Shown: one piece after another, positions 11,634-23,179 of the stretch
Position numbering within the stretch: position 1 is the first letter of the stretch
Layout of the letters: each line of letters starts with the position of its first letter
NCBI RefSeq assembly: GCF_016545825.1
Contig: NC_052616.1
Location: forward strand, 6,944,001 to 7,008,000
DNA length: 64,000 nt
Direction of reading: 5' to 3'
From: Eucalyptus grandis
Lineage: Eukaryota; Streptophyta; Magnoliopsida; Myrtales; Myrtaceae
Translations under genes and position numbers: made by a program
Notes under the pieces: generated by a model
What the model saw: the letters and a program-made list of their open reading frames with translations, nothing else
What the model was told of the DNA's origin: nothing
Databases searched by the model: none

Positions 11634-12083
11634 CCCATTAAATCACCTTCGGTTTGCTCCCATTCCTCCTCCTTGTTTTATCTCCATCCGCTTCTGCAAT
11701 CAATTCAATTTGTCCTCAAATGTCAAGTTCAAAGGCCCCTTGCTTGTTGGACAGGCTGTCTTTCGCGTGCTATCTTATGAACGAGTCCAAGTCAACGTGT
11801 TCATGAGACAAAACTCCAACAAGGGAGCCTCTCGCGCTGCTGCGAGTCCAATTTGTCCTCAATATTTCTGCCTGATGCTCTGAAAATATCGCACCGAGCG
11901 CATGTGCACCATTGACCCACGTCGGCCCTTGACTCGAGCGGGGCTCACGAGGAACTCGCACTATCCAGGGCTTGTGGTGCACCGATAGCTCGCACACCCG
12001 GCACACCCAATAATTGCCAATGGCTGATCTCGATTTTTCTGCTGACTTCGAGCCGAATTAGTTGACTTTGTAACGTGGGCATC

Positions 12084-12090
12084 TATATAA
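12084..12090 (-). promoter_or_regulatory. TATA box candidate for the Moco-sulfurase-like gene
   Basis: The minus strand reads TTATATAG about 450 bases before the ATG. It is the best TATA-like site upstream, but it would imply a long leader, so this is a weak inference. Confidence 0.3.
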
Positions 12091-12892
12091 CACCCCTAAA
12101 AAGACGAGCACTTCGGATGCTATGCATCTACTTGGGTGGAGGACTAGATGGTCAAACACAATCGCTCAGCCTCATGCTGTTGTCGTCGTGAAGGGGCCAT
12201 GCAATACCTGCAACATGTGCGAACCGAGGAACGCGAACCTCAACTTCCAACGCGTCGTCAAGCGGCCCCCTTTTCCTCCTTGATGTTGGCAACTGCTGTC
12301 CCGTCCTTCCAGCGACAATGGCCAAAGCGCCCGAGGCCCTGCCAGGCCGAGAAATGAGGCTGCCGTGGGTGGTGGGTTGAGGATGTAACCTTTGGAAAAA
12401 GAGGCGCAAAAAGGCCTCACGGGAATTTTGTCGAGCAGGTGGTGGACGGAACGGAACAAAAAGGAAAAGGCGAGACAACTTTTTGGAAGTGGCCGGCCTT
12501 CTCGCGCAGGCCACTAGTTTTTTTTTGCGCTTTCTCGCGCAAAGCGTCCGTTCTTTCGTGTCCCTCACTTCAACTTCTAGGAAACGACACCACCACCTCC
12601 TCAATAATCAAGAAATCATTATCAATGTGAAAGCTCAATCATGTAGGAGGGGGCCCCAGCCGTGGTTCCCTAGGGCCGTCGTAGCTTAAAGTATTTGTGT
12701 AATACGACATTTTTATAAAGAGTTTACGAGAAAAATAAGCCTGGATTGCGATGTTTTTGTAGGGAATTCGTACCCCCGGGAAAATGCTCATAAAGAATTC
12801 GGGTAACATATTAAGTCCACGCTTTAGTTTTGTCGTAAATAACCAATGACGAAGGTGTGAAAACCTAGAAAGTATAATACAGATGATACTTT
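12091..12892. other. Intergenic, no gene seen
   Basis: Contains a GC-richer stretch at 12150-12600 with overlapping open frames on both strands, none resembling a known protein. Confidence 0.5.
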
Positions 12893-13046
12893 CCCGGATC
12901 AAAAGTTTATATATTGATAAAATAGATTATGAGTGGAAGAAGATGATTTGTTTTCTTGTAAAATTTTCTATGGTAGAGTCCGCATAAACAAAATGTGGCC
13001 ACGTCATACTCAAGCATGCCGGATGCGGTGCCAAAGGGGATTGATT
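12893..13046. repeat. Direct repeat, left copy
   Basis: Shares an extended stretch with 14123-14308, including TTCTATGGTAGAGTCCGCAT, AAAATGTGGCCA and GTGCCAAAGGG. The copies are about 1.23 kb apart in the same orientation. Confidence 0.75.
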
Positions 13047-13104
13047 TAGCCATTCTTTGTTTTTGGCCGGTGATTGATAGCCACTTTTCGTGAGTAGAAT
13101 AACT

Positions 13105-13870
13105 TGATTAGAAAAAAAAAATTATATAAATAAATTCACTAAAAATCCTAAAATTTATTACGAAAGTACAATTCAGTCCTAAAACTTATTAAATTAATAT
13201 AATCAAGTCATTTTGTTAACACTGTCAATTTATTTAACAAAAAATACCAACATTACGATTTAAAATTAATTTCTCTCTCTCACTTGCATTTTTTATCTTT
13301 TTCTTTTTTAAATCTTATTTAAATTATATTTAAAACTAAAATTTTATCTAAGAAACAATCCAAAAGAGAGAGAGGGCAAGGCAAGGCCATGCCGATGGAT
13401 GCCGCCACCACTGCCACCCACCATGAAAGGGGCCAGCAGAGGTCGCCAACCATGGGCAAGGGTGGCCAAACCTCGCCAACCCTAAGCGAGGCCTTGCCGA
13501 CCCCAAGCGAGGTTTGGCGACCCACACTAGGCTCAGGCTCAAGTGCCCAAATCTAAGTGATGCTGGCGCTGCTTGGGCCTCGCAAGCATCAATTCGGGTA
13601 CCCGCCCAAATCTAGGCAATGTCAACTATCGCTTGGAGCCGATGATGCTTGCGAGGCCCGAGTGAGCACTAGCGTCACCCAGATCTGGGTGCCCAAGCCC
13701 AAGCCTAGTGAGGGTCACAAGCCCTCACCTAAGGTCTACAAGGCCTCACCCTAGGCTAACAAGGGTCAGCCACCCTCTTCTAGAGATAGCAACCTCCACT
13801 AGCCCCTTCAACCATGGGTTTTTTAGTTTTGTTTTTTAAATAAAATTTTAGATTTTTTTATTTTATTTTA
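13105..13870. mobile_element. AT-armed element with GC-rich core
   Basis: AT-rich arms (phrases such as AAATTTATTACGAAAG) surround a GC-rich core at 13370-13800 with repeated CGAGG/CCTCGCC words and an AGATCT-centred palindrome near 13680. The same architecture recurs at 26166-26853, 37850-38262, 40074-40744, 41580-41930 and 50593-51428. No protein is encoded; probably a non-autonomous DNA transposon family. Confidence 0.55.
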
Positions 13871-14122
13871 TACAATGTTTCATAAATTCTCAACTTTTTC
13901 TTAATATGATAGACACTAAGTAAGTAATTTTTTCGGCGCACGTATTTGTTCATGATAGACACTATGCTAGAATGTAAAAAGTAGAAAGAATCTTCTACTT
14001 TAAAGGAGAAAAAAACCCCTCCACATGCTATCGATATCTGGGTTATAGTACTTGCACAAATTGTCAAATCAAGCTAACGCGGGTGTCGGACGACGCTAGA
14101 GTGTGACACTAATAATATCTTT

Positions 14123-14308
14123 GGAGATCAAAAGTCAAGTTCATATTCAGAAAGAGAGGCTGTGAGCGGAAGAAATTGATGTGTTTTCTTGTACAATTTT
14201 CTATGGTAGAGTCCGCATTAGCAAAATGTGGCCATGTCGCGCTCAAGCATTGTTAACAGCTATATCAGCTGGATTTGACCAGACGTAGTGCCAAAGGGAG
14301 CTATCTTG
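14123..14308. repeat. Direct repeat, right copy
   Basis: Second copy of the 12893-13046 sequence. It contains an extra ~25-base stretch (near 14250-14275) absent from the left copy. Confidence 0.75.
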
Positions 14309-14363
14309 TCATTTTGTGTAAGTTGAAGGACTTGATTATAAAAGAAAAAAATACAATGACTTA

Positions 14364-14863
14364 GGCTATGTTTGGTTTAGTTTTGGAAATGGGTCTTAGG
14401 AAAATGCAAATATCTTCGACTTAAAAGAGCTATGGGGAAATGCAAATTGCATTTGATAAAAAAAAAAAAAAAAAATTCTTTACAAAACTATTTTGACATA
14501 AAGAGTGTTTGGCAAATCTTTTTTTTATAAAGGGCTTTTGGATTTTATTTTTCTTTTTATCAAAAAATATTAAATTCTTTGTCCGACTCTTGTGAAGGCA
14601 AGGATAGTTTTGGAACGATGAGAGGTAAAATCGAAAAAATAAAAAATTTATAATAGTAGTTTTGAAAAAAAAAAAAAGTAGTTTCAATATTTAGCTAAAT
14701 GCTGAAAATTCAAAACTAGTCTTTATCAGCATTGAGTTTTCAACTTTTTCAATACTAGCATTTGACTTAAAGCCCCTTAGATAGGCATGCTAAACACCCT
14801 AACATTTTTCCAAGGGACTTTGGAGGTTGAAAGCCCTTTGGAAAAATCGAACCAAATGCACCC
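14364..14863. mobile_element. Harbinger/Tourist-type MITE
   Basis: A 500-bp element starting GGCTATGTTTGGTTTAG and ending CGAACCAAATGCACCC, whose inverse starts GGGTGCATTTGGTTCG. It is flanked by TTA at 14361-14363 and 14864-14866. A 3-base TTA/TAA duplication and a TTTGGTT-type terminus fit the PIF/Harbinger class. Interior is AT-rich with no coding content. Confidence 0.75.
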
Positions 14864-15721
14864 TTATATTATTGAAAAGTATGAAAGTATGAACACGGAA
14901 GGTAAAACTTTTCCATGTTATTCCTTTTCATTGGAAGCGGATTGGAATTCATTTTTCCATTATTATTCGTGGAGATGCTTACTTTCTTATGAAACCATCT
15001 CGTTATCAGCTTTTGTAATCTTTGAGTATACACAAAATTGTGACAATACCAACGGACACGGCTTTGTGTTAGTGATAAGTGTCCTTTTCCTTTTGAGCAA
15101 TCACTAATCACATTTCGCAAAATCAAGAAAATTGTCCAAAATATTTTAAACATAATATATAGCAACCACTTTAAATTAAACTATCCAATCTTGCCAATTT
15201 AGCCTTAAATCTTGTGATAATCTATCAATATAGTCCTCTCGGCCAAATCAATTTTAACTAAGAAATGCTAACATGGATACCCAGTCAACCTAGGTTGTCC
15301 AATGTGCAACCGAGGCTAACAATTTTTGCTTCAATAAAAATTCTGAATTTTTCTTTTTCTTTGCTTTTCCTTTTTTTTTTCTCTTTTCTTTTGAGCAATG
15401 GCTTATCACAATTCGCAAAACCCGTATTGTCCTGCATATATATATTGGGTGGGTGTATGGTCCCCTTTGCATATAGATATAGACAAACATAGAATGGTCC
15501 ATCTAGATTTTCACCTTGTTTTCCCTATTTATGACGAGGTCAATTTCATTGACTACCAGTGCGATGCCCCCTTTCAAAGGTTACATTAATTCGGTACATA
15601 CTCTATAGTCTCTAGACTCCTAAGTCTTCTCGAGCATTAAATCACTTTACCAAACAACGTAGCACAATCTCTGTCCTCAATTTTTATTTATGCAGAAAAA
15701 GAACTGCAATACATTGATCCG

Positions 15722-16115
15722 ATGTCAAAATTAAAACTGCGATATTACGATTTAAAACCCTTTCGTACAATGTTCACTAAGTATGCTGCTGAAAATGATT
15801 GGTTAAGTGGTTAAATGCTCATTTCAAATGCAGCAATCTCTCGTATTGAATCATAATGTCTATTGTTCAAAGTAACCATAGGGGTCATGCATGCTCGAGC
15901 AAAAATTCAGAACCCTGTGTTATCCAAAATTAAAATGACGTTATGATCTAAAACCCTTTCGTACGATGTTCATTAAGTATGCCACTGAGAATGGTCGGTT
16001 AAGGGGTTAAACATTCACTTCGAATGCGGCAATTTCTCGTGCTGAGTCACAATGTCTCGTGTTCAGAGTAATAGTAGGGGTCATGCCTACAGGAACAAAA
16101 ATTTGGAAACCATCT
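15722..16115. repeat. Two-copy tandem repeat, 196-bp unit
   Basis: The phrase AAAACCCTTTCGTAC occurs at 15754 and again at 15950. Sequence around both stays alignable for the whole unit (GTATGC..CTGA, GGTTAA..GGTTAAA, TAGGGGTCATGC). Divergence is moderate, so the duplication is not recent. Confidence 0.75.
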
Positions 16116-18255
16116 TATCCAAACAAGAACAAAAGAAAATATCGAGTTGCTTGTGTTAAATTTATCACCTGCAATGTATTTTTCAGGAAGAGATACTTGC
16201 TGAAATTGTAATTCGCTTAGCCAACTCATTTAAATATCGCAGGATTTTCTATATACTTTTTTTAACATTTCGGTAGTGATCTATTTTTCTTATTCATAGT
16301 TTGTGGCTGTCTGTGGCTGTCCAGCTCTCAAAAGGAAAGGCCGTGTGAAAACAAGTTTCAACGTCTGCAGCCTTTGCTTCCCATACAAGATGGGGTTAGG
16401 ATAAGCAATTGGCTCACAGCATTACACGACTCTTTTGTCTAATGTTACTTCAAAAAAGGACAACAGGCGACGGGTGAACTCGTCCCTAAAACCCCAAAAA
16501 AGTTCCTTGAATGAGGTTGATAGGCCGCCACGGGTGTTTCCGAAAAGCTCCGGCGATGGTTGTCCGAAGCCTCGTCGGTTCTATTAAGGGCATCTGCGGT
16601 GTCGTCGCTAAACCTCGAAGCGGTATGTCGAGGCCTCTTTTCTGTCGCTGGAGCCTCCTTGAGAATCGCTGAGTTTGTGTGCGTATTAGCAACGGGGACG
16701 GACGTAGGCATCCTTGATGCGGGGAACGGCGGCAGCTTCAGACATGCTCTCAGGATTGGATTTTCCAGTCGCGAAATGCTCCCCAACGGGGCAGATTCTT
16801 ATCATGTTGTCTCGTGCACCAAAGAAAGATTGATCCGACGGAGCCGAATCGATCGGCAACACTAAACTCAAAATAATTCGGACTGCATAAAGATCATTAC
16901 ATTTTGAAGGACGCGAGATAGTTATCATCCGAATACCTTATCGCAAAAATTAGAAGTGGTATCAGCCCGATTCATAGTATAGATCCCTCTCTCTAAGGGG
17001 ATTTACAGATCCACAAGCCAAATCTACAGATTTTTCCAACTAATTCTCGGTATGTCGAGTTAAAAAGATGGTCATCGCTAAGTTGGTGATTAGGCAGGCA
17101 CCACACATCAATGTCATTCTACTATATCTTCACAAAGAGATGTAGCGTGCTTACTGAATGTCCGAATTCAATTCATCCATATTTTATACTTGCGTTTACT
17201 ATTACTATTGTCACTCATGCATTGAGAATGCAGAGATGTGGCTGGAGGATGTCACGTCGATATTTCATGCGGTTTCAATCCAGGCAGAGAACAAAGCTCG
17301 ACATATCAGCACACGTCGTACATCAATGCAGAAACTCACCATGTACGAACGAAAAGCTCGAAGACCCTTCGAGTTCGAATCGCGTTAAGCAGAAGCAGTC
17401 AAAGGGCAACTCTCCTTTGGCAAGTCGTCGATGACTGGACGGCATCCGTTCGCCTTCTCCGTCGTCGTCATCATTGACGTGTGTTGCCAAAGTAGAGAAG
17501 CCCTAAAACTGGTTTGCTTAGTGTGTACTCTCACCTATATTCATCGGCCATTCAAAATCTTTGACTTCGACCTCTTTTTTTTTCTTTTGCCCTTTTCTTG
17601 GTTTGTAATGGAACGACATTTGAGGATGTATTTATAGGCTCTAGGGTTAATTTACAGGGCTCGAGTTCAGAAGGCATATGCCATGGATATCCAAATAGCT
17701 GAGTGCCTGCTTTCTACGCATTCCATGCATGCCAGACTTTTTCCGTTGAAAATGCTCCTCATCGCGAAGATATTCTCCGTGCCATGATCTAGACCTCTCT
17801 CTTCCCTTCACTCCATGTGAGAAAAGCAGAAGGACCATGCCGAAATCGATTCCTAGCTCTTACTGTTAAATATTTGCAGGTAGAAAACGATCGTGATAGG
17901 TTCGAGTGCGGAAATGTGTAAAATCCATACAAATCTCTAGCCATTGATAAAGTCGAGAACATATACGCAGAGCTTGAACCGTCGAAAATAAGTACTTTTA
18001 GCCAATTGTCCTCTTGACGTTAATGGAGTGTTTTCCGATCATCAAATAATCAGAATAATAAGAAAGTTTGGCTTAGATGACCTATTTATATGCCCATTCA
18101 AATCCTTACAGATTATATCTCCCATCAAGACATTCATCTTTAATTAAGTGATCATAATAGTTATAAGCAATTTAATTGGGATAATAGAACATCACTGAAA
18201 TTAATGTGGGTAATATTAAATCAAATGTGAGATAATATTAATAATATTATAATAC
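16116..18255. other. Intergenic, no gene seen
   Basis: Includes moderately GC-rich patches (16440-16870, 17230-17480) with overlapping open frames in several frames but nothing recognisable. No tRNA-like or transposase-like content noticed. Confidence 0.5.
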
Positions 18256-18680
18256 TTACTTGATGTTCAATTTGATCCTTAAACTTTAATTCTAATCAAT
18301 TTGATTTGGTCCAAACCAATTTGGCCATTTTAGCTTACGTGGCAATCCACCTCACTTAGTGGAACACGCATCAGTTGACGTGGTTGTACATGTGTACAGC
18401 CACCTCGGCAAAAAAAAAAAAAAAAAAGAAAGAGAAAAGCATCGGAAGTATGGGGAGAGAGACAGAGAACTGGGCTTGCGACGTCCGACGATCCTCGTCG
18501 AGGGTTCGATGAAGGCTTGCTCTCAAATTTGATGATGGCCTCAGGAAGAGTTGGATACCACTTTCCAGTTAAAAAAACCAAATTGGTTATAACAAAAAAA
18601 AAAAAAAAAAGCGTATGCACCAATTTGACCAAAACAAATTTCAAAAATTAAAATTGAACACCGAGTATGAGTTCAGGACC
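18256..18680. mobile_element. MITE-like element with inverted ends
   Basis: The left end (TTACTTGATGTTCAATTTGA) pairs with the inverse of the right end (CTCATACTCGGTGTTCAATT). A-rich tracts near 18410-18427 and 18595-18610 flank a GC-richer middle. No coding content. Confidence 0.5.
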
Positions 18681-18896
18681 AATCTTGGCTCTACCCCAAA
18701 AGTAGAAAAACTAAGAAACAACTTCAATGTAGGCAAATCTAGAGAATCTTAACTACATTTCAATGTATTATTGTCAATAGCACACATTGTGCATATAATT
18801 TTCTAGAAATATAGGGGGTTAACAGAACTAGATCAGTAATGTGCATTTAGTGGTAGCTAGGTCTAGTTAAATTAAGTAGTCTCGTGACATTTTATG

Positions 18897-18916
18897 CTCT
18901 CCCTCCCTCCCTCCCT

Positions 18917-18967
<51 letters not shown>
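18897..18967. repeat. CT microsatellite
   Basis: CCCT repeats passing into a long uninterrupted CT run. It lies about 500 bases beyond the stop of the GMC oxidoreductase gene. Confidence 0.95.
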
Positions 18968-18969
<2 letters not shown>

Positions 18970-19469
18970 TACAGCAAGAATCATAAACCATGAATGTTGC
19001 TTGTTAATTTGTCTGACTCTGTGCATGTTGTTTGTTAATTTGTCTAGGCCTATGCAGCAATCCATAATCCGACCGCCTCATTCGTTCATGTGGCGTCCAG
19101 CGCGCTCAGCTCGAAGCCACCAACGAAGTGGGGGGAGGCGACGAATATTTGTTTCGTCCTCGCAACATTCCAAGACAGCGAAAGCGAAAAGAGGGGGGGT
19201 AAAAAGATAGGCAAAGATAATGCCACCTAGTGGTAATATCTGGAAGATGGATAGCATATCCAAGATCATATTCTCTTCAAAAGGGGTACGTACGGCAACG
19301 GAATTTTGGGAAATGTTCTGCCACCAGCTAGAAAGGCTAGTCCCCAATTTTGGTTCGTCGTTCACCCTCTAATACAAATTTCGTGCTTCTTTCTAATTCA
19401 TAACGCTTCGATTATCTAAGGCAAGCAGCTACTGAAGATGCGTTCGTTCGGCTGGCGATGATCTGCTTC

Positions 19470-22400
19470 CTAAGACGCTTCGCTTGCGAGCCTCTCGTTC
19501 AGTATCTTGACCCCCATGTACCTGCACCAAAACCAGGCGAAAACTCCTCTGAGAAACCCGTTCATAACCTAGATTTCAAGAGTTCTCCATCTATCCTAAA
19601 TGAAGAAAATGCCTTTTTCGAAATGTGGGCGCTCGTCCTAGACCTGTCCGTCCATGCGCGGGCCATTTCGACTCGATATCGCTCATGAAAATGGTAGTTT
19701 TCTTTATTTTTGTTTGCGGGCCGACGTCATAAGTTAAAATGCTTGATCGATAATGAGTTTTGTTACCTTCCGAGCATCATGACCGTGGCTTGAGGATTAG
19801 TGCCGGGAGAGTGATTGAAAGTGGAACCGTCGATGACCCTAAGTGCGTCCACGCCCAAGACTCTGTAGTCCCTATCCACGACCATCCCTACTTGGCACCC
19901 TCCATGGTAGTGCCAGATGGTCATGACCGAGTCCCTGCAGTACTGCTCCAAGGACGTCGACGTGTTCCGGTGCCTTGGCAGCAGGTTCACCGGCGCGCTC
20001 GCCGTCAGGTTCAGCAGCGACGCGAAGGTCATGGCGTCGTACTTGAAGTCGGCAAACGCCTTGGATTCGATGACCCTCTCGATGGTCGAGAGCCCCTCGA
20101 CGCACCTCCGCAGGTCATCGGGATCTTGGAAGTAGTTGAAAGTGACGGAGGGGTTGTCGTTCGGGTTGCGGCTTCGGAGCTCCATGTGGCCTGTGGACTT
20201 GGGCCCCGTTATTTTCTCGAGGATGAATCCACCTTGCAACGCTGCCTGCTCGAGGCGGTCCATGTCCTCGATGGCTTTCGCTAGGGCCTCCGGAGTCCTT
20301 TGTCTTGGTGGCAACGTCGCGAGCTGGCCAATCTAAGACATAACATATCATAGCAACACGCTTCGATTTGTCAATAAAAACTCTGAACTTATCTGGAAGT
20401 GAAAGTGCGAGTTTAGAGTATACGCGTATGTGTTTGTGTACATAGTCTTTACCTTGGGAGAGAACATGCCATAGTCCTTGGTCGAGGCACCGCCGGCGAA
20501 GTTCTCGCCACTGGCAGCCTCAATGAAGCTCCCGAAGGGAGTGATCCCGACCACCTGGATCAGCGACACCTCCACCGGGTTCGGCGACGGGATGAAGACA
20601 GCGTTCATCGGGTTGTCGGACATGCCCTGCCCGACCATGGGCTGGTCCAAGACCAGCGAGATGTTGTGGGCCTGGAGGTGGGCCTTGGGGCCCAGCCCGC
20701 TCAGCATCAGGAGCTGTGGGCTTCCGAGGGCCCCGGAGGAGACAATGATCTCATTCCTCGGCCCTCGGCGGAGGTAGGCCCGGTGCTTGGCCCCCGTCGA
20801 GTCCCTGAAGACCACTCCATGGGCCACGGGCCTTGACGTACCTTTCCTCTTGAAGAGGATCTTGTGCACGGAAGCGTGGAGGAGGACGGCGATGCCCTTG
20901 GGATCGGCGTACTCGAGCAGATCGGCGGCAGTGTGCCGGTGGCCCGATTCGTCGAAGATGGTCCCGCCCACCTTGGTCCCAGGGATGTGGTCGTAGGTGA
21001 AGCCGTTGTCGGGAACCACGCCACTTTCTAGCAGCCCGTCCCGCACCGCCGTCTGCCACTGCCCGATCTTGGCCTCGAATGCCACCAGCCGCTCCACCCA
21101 TGCGTACGACTCGTTTACCAGTTTCCCGTCCCACCCCACATCCCTATTTCCAACCAAAAAAGTCAATAATGTTGATGATGATGACCATGAATTTTATTAA
21201 AAACTATCTTTTACGCACTTACTTAGCAATCAAATCGGAGAATACTATAATTTTACAATAGATTAGTTTGAAAATCAAGTATTTTTTTTAATTAACATAG
21301 TTGACGAGTGGAGCACTAGACCTTGGGAAGAAAAATAAATGAAAGGTATACGCATTTCGCAACTTACCTCACATATTGAGGAGCAGCGCGTGAGTAGAAC
21401 CCGGCGTTCAGGCAACTTCCGCCGCCCAGCACTCGTGCGCGCGCATTGATGACGCCGTCCTCGGAGATGAAACGCTGTGACGGGGAGGATGGGGAGAGGT
21501 CCGAGAGCGCCGCCCCGAAGGCATCCAAGTCAGTGATGTTCCGGTTGCCGTAGGGCGAGCTGCCTCTTTCCAAGAGCAAGACGGAGGCGTTGTGAGATAG
21601 AGTCGCTGCTAATGGGCAGCCGGCAGTGCCGCCGCCGATGACAATGTAGTCATAGTATGAGAGCGGCGGTGCCGATATGGCGTTGCGCACAAAGCTATAG
21701 GATTGAGTTGGGTAGGCTGAAGAGGAAAAAAAAAAATTGGTGAGGAAATTATACACCTTCTCAAGAAATTTAGATTCCTAAAATTGTCCGCAAAAAGTTC
21801 ATCGAATCATATTGAAAGGAATATGAGTTGCGAGGGGTATCGATTTATTTTTATTTATTTTTTTAATTATGATTCTCTTAATTAATTTAGTACCTTTAGA
21901 AAAATAGAAAGTATGAAAAGACGGGAAGGAGCGATCAACACTAACAATCCCTTCCTTGTACCTGCTGCAGAATGTTTTGACCAACCTTGTTAAGTAGCGC
22001 TAAGGTGCAAATAAGACGATGACGTTGGTTTCCAATCACGTTAGTAATACAAAAATTAGAAAGTATGAACAATCATTGGTGCATTTTATCTTTTGCATCC
22101 ACATCAAGCCCATGACAACCAGCTTGCTTTTGCCCCGGTCAACAACCATTTGCAAAAATTCCTCAGGGCAAAAACTGATGATGATGATTAAGTGCATGAT
22201 GTCCTTCGATTAAGGGCGTTGTAAGAAAATGAAAAACAAGTTACTTTGTCTAACCTACACGCTACCTTAAACTTAGGAAAATCCCTTGTTTTTGCTAACT
22301 GGGATCTACCCTAACCATGTTCTTACTTATCCTTCTAAAGGGACTGATCCGTGTGAAGGGGACCATGAGATGACCCATCTCCTGTGCGGTCTCCTTCGTA

Positions 22401-23102
22401 TCTTAATATGCACATGGTTAGCGCATAAAACTTGTTGCTTTTCCTGCATCATTCGCAGCGAAAGGAAAAAATGTCGCATTCGCTTTCTAGTTTGGAGAAA
22501 GCGGAGAGAGTGCTGGCGGAAGGAAACGGAAATGTGCCGAGAGGGGTACGTTGGAGAGCGATTGTGAACCAGTTCTTTTAAGTACATTGCAGAAATCCAT
22601 GTGGTATGTAATACTGTAGCAAAATGAAAAGGAAAGGAAGGATGTGATACTGCAATTGCAACCACCGCTTCCCCTTAAATGGCTCATATCGATCTGCAAT
22701 AAGTAGGTGGAACCACCCCGTCTTAACCTCGTCCAGTCGCTATTCTACAACGTTGCGATTTACGAGAGATAGGTCATGTCGAATTCTAGACGAGAGACCT
22801 TCTTGAAGGCTAGTTCATGTCGAATTCTAGACGAGAGACCTTCTTGAAGGCCCCGTATATATACGTATCCGACATCGAGCTCGATGTAACCTATTCAAAC
22901 TACTTCGGCAAGGACATTACAATAGACAGGTATTATTATCGCATCGATCGACAGTGATTGAGCAACTCGTGAGGTAAAACAAGGAAAAGGAGCCAAGAAC
23001 GGGTGCGAAACGAGGCGTACCTTCATCCGAGGCGCGAGATCCATGGAGGAAGAGAACCGCAGCAAATGCAGCTGCAAGGAACCTCCACGACGCAAGAACC
23101 AT
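19470..23102 (-). CDS. GMC oxidoreductase, HOTHEAD/mandelonitrile-lyase-like
   Basis: Five exons with GT-AG junctions that all keep frame: 23021-23102, 21368-21716, 20453-21143, 19767-20332, 19470-19521. They give 1740 bases and 579 aa, the usual size for plant HOTHEAD-type flavoproteins. Residues 1-24 form a signal peptide (hydrophobic AAAFAAVLF), so the product is probably secreted or vacuolar. The FAD-binding motif DYIVIGGGTAGCPLA lies near 50-64, GSCLNAGFYSRA in exon 2 is typical, and WHYHGGC near 514-520 holds the catalytic His; GTNPQ near 551-555 completes the site. The family includes fatty-acid omega-hydroxy dehydrogenases (HOTHEAD) and hydroxynitrile lyases; the substrate cannot be told from sequence. 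Coding DNA is GC-rich compared with flanks. A TATA-like TTTAAAAA lies near 23168. Intron 1 is 1.3 kb. Confidence 0.9.
22774..22851. repeat. Perfect 37-base tandem duplication
   Basis: TCATGTCGAATTCTAGACGA and the 17 bases that follow occur at 22774-22810 and again at 22815-22851 without change, separated by four bases. It lies inside intron 1 of the GMC oxidoreductase gene. The lack of divergence suggests a recent event. Confidence 0.9.
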
Positions 23103-23179
23103 GATCGATTTCTTGAAGGGTTTCCCGACACGACCTCTTGGAGAAAGCAAGACGAACGACGATGCCCTTTTTAAATGGC

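Noticed and set aside
17880..17920. GGTTCGAG word resembling a tRNA T-loop
   Set aside because: No acceptor stem, anticodon stem or second conserved box at the right spacing.
19760..20284. 174-codon plus-strand open frame over the GMC oxidoreductase
   Set aside because: Antisense shadow of exon 4, which clearly encodes the catalytic WHYHGGC region on the other strand.
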